A program made the translations under genes and the position numbers. A DNA stretch of 64,000 bases from Neoarius graeffei. Its lineage: Eukaryota; Chordata; Actinopteri; Siluriformes; Ariidae. The stretch is from contig NC_083586.1 of the NCBI RefSeq assembly GCF_027579695.1, positions 6,878,001 through 6,942,000 of the forward strand, written 5' to 3'. Positions within the stretch are counted from its first letter, which is position 1, and the number at the start of each line of letters is the position of its first letter. Below the pieces are notes generated by a model that was not told where the DNA came from, did not search any database, and saw only the letters and a program-made list of their open reading frames with translations. Below are positions 52,839-63,469 of this stretch, piece after piece.

Positions 52839-53789
52839 ATTAAAGCCACTAGCAGCCTTGACGGGCCCTCGCACGTGTGGTTCTGCAACCCAGGACATTC
52901 CGCCACCCAACAAAATGGTCATGTGTCATATATACATCAAATGTTCAAAGGTGATGTGCATGTTGCCCAATCCCTTCTTAAGATCTTATGAGGTTGCTAG
53001 GACAACTATCATGATTCATGTCATTTTTGTACTGATCTAAGGGTTCTGAGTAAGGTTCTAGCCATAAGTTCTAAAGGGTTTTGTTTCAATTAGGGGGTGC
53101 TATGAAGTCCCTGGGCAATGCCTGGGGCCAAACATCTGTGGCTGAGAACATATTGCCATTTCAACATATTACAACATATCAAAAATCCCTTTGCAATTCA
53201 ACATCAGCAATATCTTGGCATCATGTTTGCCAAGTTTGACATGAATCTGATGAACCGTCTAGGAGGAGTACGTTAAAAATGGTCATGTGTCCAAATGCAT
53301 ATAAGCCCAATTATCTCATGCCCTGTTGGGCGTGGCTAATGCATAGGGGGCGCTATGAAGTCCCTGGGACATTATTGCCATTTCAACATATAACACCACA
53401 TCAAAAATCCCTTCACAATTCAACTTCAGCAATATCTTGGCATCATGTTTGCCAAGTTTGACATGAATCTGATGAACTGTCTAGGAGGAGTAAGTTAAAA
53501 ATGACCATGTGTCATCATCACTCCAAATGACCTTATGACATCATCATTCCAAAGTCCTACCCATTTGTTTCAATGGGAAATGGAAAAAGGGGCGCTATGA
53601 AGTACCTGGGCCATGCCCGGGGCCAAATGTCTGTGGCTGAGAAGCGGTTACAATGACTGATGTGTGTATCAAATTTCATGAGTTTTCGTGCATGGGAAAT
53701 TCCTCAAAAAAAGCCAAGTGCAACAGAAAAAAAATAAATAATCCTTCGAAAAACTATAGGGTCTTCGCACCGCACGGTGCTCAGGCCCT
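52839..53789. mobile_element. Unclassified 950-bp repeat inserted in the LINE 3' UTR
   Basis: Flanked by AAATATA on both sides (52832-52838, 53790-53796). The ends are weakly alike (GGGCCCTCGCAC near the left; GGGTCTTCGCACCGCACGGT and CAGGCCCTA at the right). The interior is built of diverged direct repeats, with GCGCTATGAAGTCCCTGGG at 53350 and near-copies at about 53095 and 53591, and GTTTGCCAAGTTTGACATGA at 53226 and 53447. No coding capacity. Superfamily unknown. Confidence 0.65.
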
Positions 53790-53869
53790 AAATATACAGT
53801 GTGCACAGAATGACAATATGAGTGTGCAGATATTTCACAGTTGATGTTATTGATTATTTGAGTCTGGTT

Positions 53870-55265
53870 TTAGCTGTTCATCACAGAGACAGCCTGAGGG
53901 GAAAAACTGTTCTTGTGTCTGGTTGTTTTTGTGTACAGTGATCTGTAGCGTCTTCCAGAGGGGAGAAGTTTAAACAATTTGTGCCCAGGGTGTGATGGGT
54001 CTGCAGAAATGTTACCTGCCCGTTTCCTGACTCTGGACAGGTACAGGTCTTGGATGGAGGGCAGGCTGACACCAATAATTTTCTCTGCAGACCTTATTGT
54101 CCATTGCAGTCTGTTCTTGTCCTGCTTGGTGACTGATCCAAACCAAACAGTGATGGAAGAGCAGAGAGCAGACTGAATGATGGCAGAGTAGAATTGTGTC
54201 AGCAGCTCCTTAGACAGGTTGAGCTTCCTGAGCTGGCGTAGAAAGTACAACCTCTGCTGGGCCTTTTTGATGATGGTGACTGTGTTGGTCTCCCACTTCA
54301 GGTCCCGGGAGATTGTAGAGCCCAGAAACCTAAAGGTTTCAACAGCAGTCACAGTGTTGTTGGTGATGGGTGGCAGGGTGGGGGTGGGGCTCCTCCTAAA
54401 GTCCAGTGTCATCTCCACAGTTTTGAGCATGTTCAGCTCCAGATTGCTCTGACCGCACCAACAGACCAGCTGTTCAACCTCCCGTCTGTATGCAGACTCG
54501 TCACTCTCTCGGATGAGGCCAATGACCGTTGTGTCGTCTGCAAATTTCAGGAGTTTAACAGACGGGTCTCTTGAGGTGCAGTCGTTGGTGTAAAGGGAGA
54601 ATAGCAGTGGGGAGAGCACACACCCCTGGGGGGCACCAGTGCTGATAGTCCGGGTGCTGGATGTGATGCTCCCCAGCCTCACCTGCTGCTTCCTGTTAGT
54701 CAGGAAGTTTATAATCCACTGACAGGTGGAGGAGGGCACAGTGAGCTGGGTGAGCTTGGTGTGGAGGATGTCTGGAACGATGGTGTTGAATGCTGAACTG
54801 AAGTCCACAAACAGGATCCTGGCATACGTCCCTGCAGAGTCAAGGTGTTGCAGGATGTAGTGCAGTCCCATATTGATTGCATCATCTGCTGACCTGTTTG
54901 CCCGGTAGGCAAACTGCAGGGGGTCCAGCAGGGGGTCTGTGATGTCCTTCAGGTGTGACAACACCAGTCTCTCAAAGGACTTCATGACTACAGATGTGAG
55001 GGCTACAGGCCTGTAGTCATTCAATCCTGTGATGGTGGTTTTCTTGGGAACCGGGATTATTGCGGAGCGTTTGAAGCATGAGGGGACTTCACACAGCTAC
55101 AGGGATCTACTGAAGATCTGGGTGAAGATGGGGGCCAGCTGATCAGCACAGACCTTCAGACAGGAGGGTGACACACCATCTGGGCCGGGTGCCTTCCTGA
55201 TCTTCTGTCTGCAAAAAAGCTGACAATCATCCTCTTCACAGATCTTGAGTGCACAGAGACTCAGA
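53870..55265 (-). pseudogene. Rex1-like LINE reverse transcriptase, one nonsense codon
   Basis: From 55265 the frame contains CRQKIRKAPGPDGVSPS, a TAG at 55097-55099 after FSRSL, then [54 protein letters not shown], the catalytic [40 protein letters not shown] and [19 protein letters not shown], with a stop at 53870. RT blocks are complete apart from that stop. The endonuclease is missing through 5' truncation. Confidence 0.9.
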
Positions 55266-55740
55266 TTGTTGGCGCGCCCGCGTCTAAGACGCACTATTTC
55301 GATTAATGAACGCATTGTCGAGAGGGTCAGGGGCCAATATGGATGCAAGCATTTTATACCCTATTTGGAATGTTTCGTGGCGTATTACTTGACTTCATGG
55401 TCCCAATATCGAAAGTCTTGCACAAATATGCAATTTTCAATATAATTATCTGGATATTCAACAGATTTCAGCATCGGATGAATTTGTTTTGACCGCCGCC
55501 ATATTGAATATACATCAGACCCATTCGTGTATTTATGCTGCCCCGTTTGTAGCGTCCCAAGTGAGTAAAACCTGATCCAAGTCTTTCGCTAGGTGGCGTC
55601 TTACGGTCTATGTACGAATATTCGAAAGAGACAAGAAAACATGGATAAGAAAAAAAAGAAAAATACATCTATTTTGTCATTCTTTTGCAGAAAGAGAGTA
55701 CATTCACCTGAAAAAACTGATACCCCTGATACCCAAGGTA
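55266..55740 (+). pseudogene. Possible hAT promoter and first exon fragment
   Basis: At 55640 an ATG opens MDKKKKKNTSILSFFCRKR, then TDTPDTQG, with a GT splice-donor-like CAAGGTAATT at 55735. Basic starts followed by 'SFF' are usual at the N-terminus of TTF-type hAT transposases. The preceding 370 bp has no identity I can name. Tentative. Confidence 0.3.
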
Positions 55741-55744
55741 ATTA

Positions 55745-55830
55745 GTCATACTAGATTTACAACAACATCAACTACTACAACAGCAACCACTACTACTACC
55801 ACTGCCGACTACTACTACAGTTGTTAGATA
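55745..55830. repeat. (ACT)n-rich trinucleotide tract
   Basis: Interrupted CAACTACTAC repeats, lying next to the 3' end of the LINE at 55840-59300. A similar but short ACTACTACTACTATAG occurs at that element's other end (59344-59359). Confidence 0.8.
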
Positions 55831-55839
55831 CATCTTGTG

Positions 55840-58800
55840 ATGCAGAATCTTGGACACATCATCAGTGATAGTACCTGGGGTCACGGGAGGTTTCGGGTCT
55901 TTCAACTTCAGACCCCCTCACCCAGGCGACCCGACCTGGAGTGATCAGTTCCCGGCCTGTGTCCAAGAAGCACTCATCCATGCCTTGTCCCTCTGTATCC
56001 ACAGCCATCGCGATTCTTTCTCAGCGGCCTCTGAAGCTGAGCAGATGACTCTCCTCTTGCATGCCCCTGTGATGCCTAGGAGACTGTAGGCCCTGCAGAG
56101 TGACTTCCCTGCAAAGCCCCTTCCCCCGACCTCAATGGGCAAGCATCTTGCACGCCACCCCCTATTGCGGCAGTCCTCCACCAGCTCGGTGTACTTCTCC
56201 CTCTTTCTCCCACTGGCTTCCTCCATTCTCTCTTCCCAGGGCACCGTCAGCTCCAACATGATGACCTGCTTGGAAGACTCTGAGTGTAGGATGATGTCTG
56301 TTCTCAGGCTGGTTTCCAAGATGTTTTCAGGGAACTTTAGCTGTTTTCCTAGGTCCACCCTTAGCTGCCAGTCCTTCGCTGTTCCCAGAAGTCCTGTTTG
56401 GACCTTTGGTTGGGGAGGAGGTTGTTCCCCAGCTCTTATGAATGTTATTCCATGCCTCAGTGGTTGCAAGCACTTGCTGTAGTCAATGGCAGAGTGGATG
56501 GACTCAGCAACTGCCTTCAGCACCTGGTCGTGGCGCCAGCGATAGCGACCATCTCCAAGTGCTTTAGGACAGCTGCTGAGGATGTGCTCCAGAGTTCCCC
56601 TTCCCTGGCACAAGGTACATGATGGAGTTTCACCCTTGCCCCAAAGGAAGAGGTTTGACGGGCTGGGCAGGACATCATAGACAGACTGGATGAGGAATTT
56701 TATGTGGAGCGATTCAGCCCTCCACAACTCCGGCCACGAGATCTTCCTGTCCATGGCTTCCTCCCATCTAGTCCATGCGCCTTGCTGCCTTAGCCCCACC
56801 CACTGGCTTGCACGCTGCTCTTCAACTCCAGCCCGCACCTCGAGTTGGACCCGGTCCCGCCTGTCCTTGCCCTTGAGCCTGCTGAGGTGAGTTGTTGATA
56901 TGGTTCCCAGTCCTGCCTGACCGGTCGCCACAGATCCCACAAACTCTTTGTGGAACAGCCGAGCTTCTGCCTGGTCCACCGCCTCTTGCGCCTTTCACCT
57001 TCTGCCTGTCCTCACCTCGATGCCAGCTTGAGCAACCTTTGGATCCTTAGATTCCCTGTACTGGAGAACCTCCCTTGCTCTGGCAACCATGAACTCCTCA
57101 GTAAGGCTGTTGAGTGGTAGGGTCAGCTTGTTGTTGTTGCCGTAGAGGGTGATACTGCTGAGACTCCAAGGAAGCCCCAACCAGCATCGGAGGTGGCTGC
57201 TGACCCTCCGCTCAAACCCTTCTACGGTGGATATGGGAAATTCATAGACCAGCAATGGCCACAGTATCCTGGGCAGGATGCCATGTTGGTACACCCATGC
57301 CTTGAACTTCCCCAGGAGACCTGACTTGTCCACTGTAGTTAACCAGCCCTCCAGCTGTTCGTTGGTAGCCCTGATGGAGGCTGTATCCTTCAGGGAGCAG
57401 TCAAAGATCTTCCCAAGGCTTTTCAGAGGTTTCTCTGTGACTGATGGGATCTGGGTGCCTCCTAGGAAGAAGCAGAACCAGTCGGTCACCTTCCCTCCCT
57501 TCAGGACTAGAGACCTGGATTTCTCCGGCTTGAAGTGCATGCGGGCCCAGGTGGTAAGCTTCTCCAAGCCCTGGAGGATCCATCTGCATCCTGGAACTGA
57601 TGTTGTTGTTACTGTCAGATCATCCATAAATGCTCTGATGGGGGGCTGACGAATCCCGGACTTGGTTGTGGGCCCTCTGCACTCCGGCTCAGCAGACTTG
57701 ACCAGCATGTTCATGGCCAAGGCAAAGAGAATCACTGAAATGGTACATCCAGTGATGATCCCTTTCTCTAGCCAGTGCCGCTCTGATGTAACTGTGCCAA
57801 AGGAGAATCTCAGGTAAAAGCTGTTATAATAGTCCATGATTAAGACCTTGATGTTACACGGGACATGGTGCCTCTCCAATGCCACCTCCACCAGCTTGTG
57901 GGGTATAGAGCCATATGCATTAGCTAGATCCAACCAAAGCACAGATAGGTTCCCTTGCCCCTCTCAAGCCTCTCTTATCAGTTGTGTCACCACACCACTG
58001 TGTTCCAGGCACCCTGGTACCCCTGAGATCCCGCCCTTTTGCACAGAGGGGTCGATGTACTGGTTCTGAAGAAGGTAGTCTGACAGCCGGTGGGAAAGGA
58101 TACTGAAAAATATCTTCCCCTAGAAATTGAGCAGCGAGATGGTCCTAAACTGCTCGATGGTGGTAGACTTCTCTTCCTTTGGAACCCACACCCCTTCTGC
58201 AGATCTCCATTGATGGGCGACTTTCCCCCTCCTCCAGATCACCCTTAGGATTTTCCACAGATGGTGTAGGAGCTTGGGGCACCTCTTGTACACCAGGTAG
58301 GGGACTCCATTGGGTCCAGGTGCTGAGTTGTTCCATGCAGCCTTGACCACAGTCTGAATTTCTTTCCAGGTGGGAACTTTGGTGTTGAACTCACAAGCTG
58401 GCTCAGGTGGCTTGATCAGGTCTCTGCATTCACCTAGGTCCTCCTCCCTCACTGCATCACTGTATGTTTCATGGAGGTACGAGTCTACCTCCTCTTTTGC
58501 GCAGGTTAGATGGCCACTGCGCTTCTGGCCTAGCAGCTGTTTGGTGAACCCAAAGGGGTTAGCTAGGAATGCAGCGCATCTTTTAGCTCTTTCCTTAGCC
58601 CGCCTCCTATGCCACTCTGCTCTTTTGAGGGTAAGCAACTTCTTCCTCAGGACACAGCGAATTTCTGCCAGCCCCGGCTTCAGGTCCTCGCTTGCACCCT
58701 TGAACTGGTTCTTCAGGTCCCGGAGTTCCCGTCGCAGTTGTGAGATCTTCTCTGCCCTGCGGTTCTTGGAGTAGGGGTTTGCAGCAGCATGCTTCTCAAC

Positions 58801-59300
58801 TGTTCCAAACCTTTCAGTGGTGATGCTGATGACCATGGTGGCCATTATTTGGAGTTTCCTGTCTGCCCCTCCTTTCATTGTGGCTTCCAGGATACCATCC
58901 AAATCATCATCAAGCTTCTGCCACTCACTCGCTTTGCTGGCTGGAGGCCACTTGACCCGTTTTTGGTGTTGTGGGATGTCTGGTGCTTGGGCTCCGAGCA
59001 TGGAGGTTCTGGGCACTGTGGGGTGACTCCTGGCCCGGATCCTCCTGCGTCTCACCAAGGTCCTCTGGAGTATGTAGGGGGCTGTGGGGCCCATCCCACA
59101 CTGGCTCCTCCTGCAGCTCACTGAGGCTGTTCCTTGTGTGCTGCTCTGGCTGCACTTTCACCAAACATCCCATCTTGGTCTGGTGGACCTTCAGACCCCG
59201 CGGGTTTTTACAGCTCTTGCCACATATGCATGTGGTATTCGTTGTCGGTTGTCCGTTTGCATGGGTCATTGCCTGATTGTCCGTCCAGTTGGGGTGCTCA
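55840..59300 (-). mobile_element. LINE with C-terminal restriction-like endonuclease (R2/HERO-like)
   Basis: A single long coding region (59269-55945) has an N-terminal zinc finger, central RT, a cysteine knuckle and a C-terminal PD-(D/E)xK-type nuclease. That layout belongs to the early-branching, single-ORF non-LTR group (R2, R4, NeSL, HERO). It is nearly full length. Lesions: one frame change near the N-terminus and stops at about 58121, 57966 and 56996. I lean to a HERO-like clade, since it is not visibly in rDNA, but cannot prove it. Confidence 0.82.
55945..59269 (-). pseudogene. ORF of the REL-endonuclease LINE: zinc finger, RT, knuckle, nuclease
   Basis: N-terminus: CICGKSCKNPRGLKVHQTKM, a C2H2-like DNA-binding finger. 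A frame change follows by about 59000. The main frame then gives a basic region, NNSAPGPNGVPYLVYKR, EGVWVPKEEKST, LWLDLANAYGSIPHKLVEVA, EKGIITGCTISVILFALAMN and the catalytic FMDDLTVTT. The thumb region follows, with SLGKIFDCSLKD. The C-terminus has a knuckle CTLCQGRGTLEHILSSC and the nuclease RTDIILHSESSKQVIMLELT with conserved Asp and Glu, KREKYTELVEDC and LPIEVGGRGF. Three stops are all in one frame: after LLNF, after LIREA and after VRTGRR. The nuclease would nick the target and RT would prime on it. Confidence 0.85.
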
Positions 59301-59756
59301 TTCTCCCCCCCTCTCGGGCTCCCCTGGGGGTGTGTTCACTGGTGACTACTACTACTATAGACCTACACCAAACTGAAAACAAGTTAATAAAATAAATTAT
59401 AATTTACAAGGAGGAGATAATATAGATGTGATATAGTGGCCTGTGGTTGAATTCCAAAAATATTGCCACTAATTAAACAATATCTCAATATATTTGGTTG
59501 AAGAATTGATTTTTGTCATCTACATTGCTTCATATGGCTTCTAATATTAAAAAAAAAACAGAATTAAAAAAAAAACAGCCCCTGGGCTGCCCCAGCTGTT
59601 CATTGGGCTCACTTCACTCACTAGGTTTGCTTCAACTGAAGGATAATCACTGGGCCCCCATTGTAGAAATGGGCCCCCTGTTTTTTCCCAGGAGGGGCCC
59701 TGTGGGCCCCTTGACCTGCAAAACAATCTGAGTCTCTGAGTGCATAGATAGTACAT
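59301..59756. other. No gene; AT-rich then GGGCCC-rich fragment
   Basis: 59400-59560 is AT-rich. 59560-59720 has poly-A followed by repeated GGGCCCC words in both orientations. It may be the tail of another repeat; no boundaries found. Confidence 0.4.
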
Positions 59757-60390
59757 ATCCCTTTATGGTTGACACAGGTACCACTAGATCATATTTTAGT
59801 GGGAAATCTTACAATGGGCCAGTATCAAGGGCCATTATTAACTCTGTGGGCAGCACAGTTGTGTAGTGGTTAGCACTGTCACCTCACAACAAGAAAGTTC
59901 TGGGTTCGAGCCCGGTGGCCAATGGGGGCCTTTCTGTGTAGGGTTTGCATGTTTTCCCTGTGTCTGTGTGGGTTTTCTGCAGGTGCTCTGGTTTCCCCCA
60001 CAGTCCAAAGACATGCAGCTTAGGGTAATTGGTGGCTCTAAATTGACCATAGGTGTGAACTTGAATTTTTGATTGTCTCTATGTGTCAGCCCTGCAATGA
60101 TCTAGAGACTTGCCCAGGGTGTACCCCACCTCTCGCACATAGTCAGCTGGGATAGGCTCTGGCTTGCCCATGACCCTGCACAGGATATGGATAATGGATG
60201 GATGGATGTCTTATTAACTCTGTGGGAATAAATGCAGTTCCTGTTAGATGCCCTAAGATGTTTCCCCTACTTGTGACCATACCAGATAATCCTAAATTGC
60301 GTTTCATGCATTGCTTTGTTGTCATTCCTAGCTCCCTTTTTAATCTATTAGGCTGTGATGTTTTGACTAAACTCTTTCTTTTGAGCAAGG
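59757..60390 (+). pseudogene. Retroviral-type aspartic protease relic, split by a SINE
   Basis: 59757-59834 encodes the active-site region with a DTG triad in a hydrophobic context, and 60211-60390 the second half, with a hydrophobic flap-like run and a LLG-type motif near the end. The SINE at 59851-60210 separates them, with a 16-bp target duplication. The order and the point of resumption fit the downstream continuation of the gag relic at 51300-52650. It ends where LINE copy C starts. An old endogenous copy, non-functional. Confidence 0.6.
59851..60210 (+). mobile_element. Diverged tRNA-derived SINE, copy 6, 16-bp TSD
   Basis: The head GTTGTGTAGTGGTTAGCACT and box GGTTCGAGCCC are kept. 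The body is diverged from the other copies and the tail is GGAT-type (GGATGGATGGATG), unlike the GATGA tails elsewhere. Flanks TTATTAACTCTGTGGG are identical at 59835-59850 and 60211-60226. Confidence 0.95.
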
Positions 60391-61265
60391 TGTTTAGTCA
60401 TTCTGCCTCCATCACTAGCAATAGCTTTATTAGCTTTATTTGTGATAAGTGCAGATTAGTTAGCCCTCTGACGGAGAAGATTACAGTGCTAGAAGCACAT
60501 GTCCAGGCTTTAGAGAAGGTCAGTGAGCGTGAGAACAGTGTAGTTTCTGTAGAGGAAAGTCTGGATGCCCTAGGTGGAGTTAGTTATCCCCCAACTCCGG
60601 CATTAGAGCCCTTACAGCGGGGCAAATGGGTGACGGCTCGGCGGCATAAGCGTAGAGCCAAAGCTACCACTGAGGCTCGCCCATGGGAGCACCACTCCTC
60701 TCTGTGTCACATGTCGAACAGGTTTGCTCTCCTTAGTGATGCACCCACTGAGAAACCTGAAAGAGCTCTGGTTATAGGGGACTCTATCATATGGCACGTG
60801 AAATTAGCTCAGCCTTCAGGGGCACCAGCAGCTTTAGTCAGGTGTATACCGGGAGCCAGGGTGCCAGACATAGCAGGGAATCTTAGGGTCCTAGGCAAGC
60901 ACAGGTTCTCAAAGATAGTGATCCATGCAGGAGCTAATGATATACACCTTTGTCAGTCTGAGGGTACGAAGAGTAACTTTGTAGAGGTGTTTAAATTAGC
61001 GAAGGCGATGTCTGATGCTGTAGTATGCTCTGGCCCCATCCCAATGCGGCATGGCAATATAGCTTACAGCAGGTTATGGTCGCTGAACTGCTGGCTGTCC
61101 AGGTGGTGCTCTGAAAACAGTGTGGGCTTTATAGATAATTGGGCTAATTTTGAGGGCACTGCTGGCCTGTTAGGGTGGGACGGTATCCATCCCACTCAGG
61201 AAAGTGCTGCTCTCATTTCCTGCAGCATAGGTCATAGTCTCAGAACAGGCCTAGTTAATTTCTGA
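60391..61265 (+). CDS. LINE copy C ORF1, zinc/coiled coil plus SGNH esterase
   Basis: Open to a TGA at 61263-61265. N-terminal part ICDKCRLVSPL (CxxC), a heptad segment EKITVLEAHVQALEKVSE, a basic patch ARRHKRRAK, then the esterase domain: VIGDSIIWHVK (block I Ser), GARVPDIAGN (block II), IHAGANDIH (block III), SGPIPMRHG, and DGIHPTQES (block V Asp/His). All four catalytic blocks are present, in contrast with ORF1 of copy A. The upstream part of the longer open frame (from 60198) belongs to the protease relic, so the LINE start codon is uncertain. ORF1 esterases are known in CR1/L2 elements. Confidence 0.82.
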
Positions 61266-61331
61266 CAATCCAGAGCCAAGGCCAGGGAGCAGACAAACAG
61301 GCTAAACCGACTGTCTGCTAGCTGCACAGAG

Positions 61332-61851
61332 TTGTCACTCAGGGTCCACTACATCGAGACTATTTCTACCAGACACATTCAGAGAGTTTGTTCCAGTAAC
61401 CTAATCAATATAAAATTAGATCATACTGACTGTACAGCTGCTGCCAGCACCTTTGATCTAAAGGTGGGGCTATTAAATATTAGATCTGTTACATCTAAAG
61501 CGCTAATGGTTAATGAACTCATTACTGATCAGGAGTTTAATGTACTTTGTTTAACTGAAACATGGATTAAGCCAAATGAATATATAGCATTAAATGAAGC
61601 AAGTCCTCCTGGATACAGTTATATACACCAGCCTCGTCAAACTGGCAGAGGAGGAGGCGGTGCGGTTATTTATAATGATTATCTAGGTGTAACACACAAA
61701 CCTAGTTATAAATTTAATACATTTGAAGTTCTTCATACTCATATAATGTATGTAGCCTCGAAAAATAAGTCTACCCAGTTAATTCCATTGCTTATTATTT
61801 ACAGGCCCCTGGGGCCATATTCTGAGTTTCTTTCTGAATTTGCAGATTTTA
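61332..61851 (+). pseudogene. LINE copy C ORF2, endonuclease, first part
   Basis: Encodes VGLLNIRSVTSKALMVNELI, LCLTETWIKPNEY, GRGGGGAVIYNDYLG and IYRPLGPYSEFLSEF. This part is open and better preserved than copy B. It is interrupted at codon level by the Tc1 at the TA of 'GATTTTA'. Confidence 0.88.
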
Positions 61852-62066
61852 CAACCCCGATTCCAAAAAAGTTGGGACAAAGTACAAATTGTAAATAAAA
61901 ACGGAATGCAATGATGTGGAAGTTTCAAAATTCCATATTTTATTCAGAATAGAACATAGATGGCATATCAAATGTTTAAACTGAGAAAATGTATAATTTA
62001 AAGAGAAAAATTAGGTGATTTTAAATTTCATGACAACAACACATCTCAAAAAAGTTGGGACAAGGC
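61852..62066 (+). repeat. Left IR/DR of the Tc1 element
   Basis: Outer direct motif at about 61865 and inner at about 62050. Pairs with 63254-63469 with scattered mismatches in the middle and near identity over the outer 45 bp. Confidence 0.92.
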
Positions 62067-62071
62067 CATGT

Positions 62072-63106
62072 TTACCACTGTGAGACATCCCCTTTTCTCT
62101 TTACAACAGTCTGTAAATGTCTGGGGACTGAGGAGACAAGTTGCTCAAGTTTAGAGATAGGAATGTTAACCCATTCTTGTCTAATGTAGGATTCTAGTTG
62201 CTCAACTGTCTTAGGTCTTTTTTGTCGTATCTTCCGTTTTATGATGCACCAAATGTTTTCTATGGGTGAAAGATCTGGACTGCAGGCTGGCCAGTTCAGT
62301 ACCCGGACCCTTCTTCTACACAGCCATGAGGCTGTAATTGATGCAGTATGTGGTTTGGCATTGTCATGTTGGAAAATGCAAGGTCTTCCCTGAAAGAGAC
62401 GTCGTCTGGATGGGAGCATATGTTGCTTTAGAACCTGGATATACCTTTCAGCATTGATGGTGTCTTTCCAGATGTGTAAGCTGCCCATGCCACACACACT
62501 AATGCAACCCCATACCATCAGAGATGCAGGCTTCTGAACTGAGCGCTGATAACAATTTGGGTCGTCCTTCTCCTCTTTTGTCCGAATGACACGGCGTCCC
62601 TGATTTCCATAAATCAAATTTAAATCAACTTCAAATTTTGATTCGTCTGACCACAGAACAGTTTTCCACTTTGCCACAGTCCATTTTAAATGAGCCTTGG
62701 CCCAGAGAAGATGTCTGTGCTTCTGGATCATGTTTAGATACGGCTTCTTCTTTGAACTATAGAGTTTTAGCTGGCAACGGCGGATGGCACGGTGAATTGT
62801 GTTCACAGATAATGTTCTCTGGAAATACTTCTGAGCCCATTTTGTGATTTCCAATACAGAAGCATGGCAGTATGTGATGCAGTGCTGTCTAAGGACCCGA
62901 AGATCACGGGCACCCAGTATGGTTTTCTGGCCTTGACCCTTATGCACAGAGATTCTTCCAGATTCTCTGAATCTTTTGATGATATTATGCACTGTAGATG
63001 ATGATATGTTCAAACTCTTTGCAATTTTACACTATCGAACTCCTTTCTGATATTGCTCCACTATTTGTTGGTGCAGAATTAGGGGGATTGGTGATCCTCT
63101 TCCCAT
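62072..63106 (-). pseudogene. Tc1 transposase, DD34E, single nonsense codon
   Basis: From ATG at 63106 the frame reads MGRGSPIPLILHQQIVEQYQ, then a TAG after GVR (about 63043), then continues to a stop at 62072. Visible parts: paired-type helix-turn-helix with [17 protein letters not shown], a basic linker with [17 protein letters not shown], and the catalytic core [12 protein letters not shown] (first D), [12 protein letters not shown] (second D) and [16 protein letters not shown] (E). The spacing agrees with the Tc1 DD34E class. Length about 345 codons is normal. It cuts and pastes the element at TA. Apart from the stop it looks intact. Confidence 0.94.
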
Positions 63107-63253
63107 CTTTACTTCTGAGAGCCACTGCCACTCCAAGATGCTCTTTTTATACCCAGTCATGTTAATGACCTATTGCCAGTTGACCTAATGAGTTGCAATT
63201 TGGTCCTCCAGCTGTTCCTTTTTTTGTACCTTTAACTTTTCCAGCCTCTTATT

Positions 63254-63469
63254 GCCCCTGTCCCAACTTTTTTGAGATGTGTTGCTGTCATGAAATTTCA
63301 AATGAGCCAATATTTGGCATTAAATTTCAAAATGTCTCACTTTCGACATTTGATATGTTGTCTATGTTCTATTGTGAATACAATATCAGTTTTTGAGATT
63401 TGTAAATTATTGCATTCCATTTTTATTTATAATTTGTACTTTGTCCCAACTTTTTTGGAATCGGGGTTG
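63254..63469 (-). repeat. Right IR/DR of the Tc1 element
   Basis: Inverted partner of 61852-62066, with two motifs TGTCCCAACTTTTTTGAGA-like (63260) and TTTGTCCCAACTTTTTTGGA (63440). Confidence 0.92.

Larger units (their letters stand above)
52651..55265 (-). mobile_element. Rex1-like non-LTR retrotransposon, 5'-truncated, interrupted
   Basis: RT coding on the minus strand (55265-53870), then a 3' UTR continuing through 53797 and, past an inserted repeat (52839-53789), to about 52715, where an AAAACAAAAAAC-type tail ends it. The 5' end is lost near 55265. Clade assignment to Rex1/Babar (CR1 superfamily) rests on motif style and is moderate. Confidence 0.78.
61852..63469 (-). mobile_element. 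Tc1/mariner transposon with IR/DR ends, TA duplication
   Basis: 1,618 bp with TA on both sides (61850-61851, 63470-63471); copy B at 24095 shows the unoccupied GATTTTATCTCAG. Inverted repeats of about 210 bp start CAACCCCGATTCCAAAAAAG. Each carries two direct motifs AAAAAAGTTGGGACA (left 61865 and 62050; right inverted at 63254 and 63440). This is the IR/DR layout of Sleeping Beauty-type Tc1 elements. The transposase is on the minus strand. The newest insertion in this LINE copy. Confidence 0.97.
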
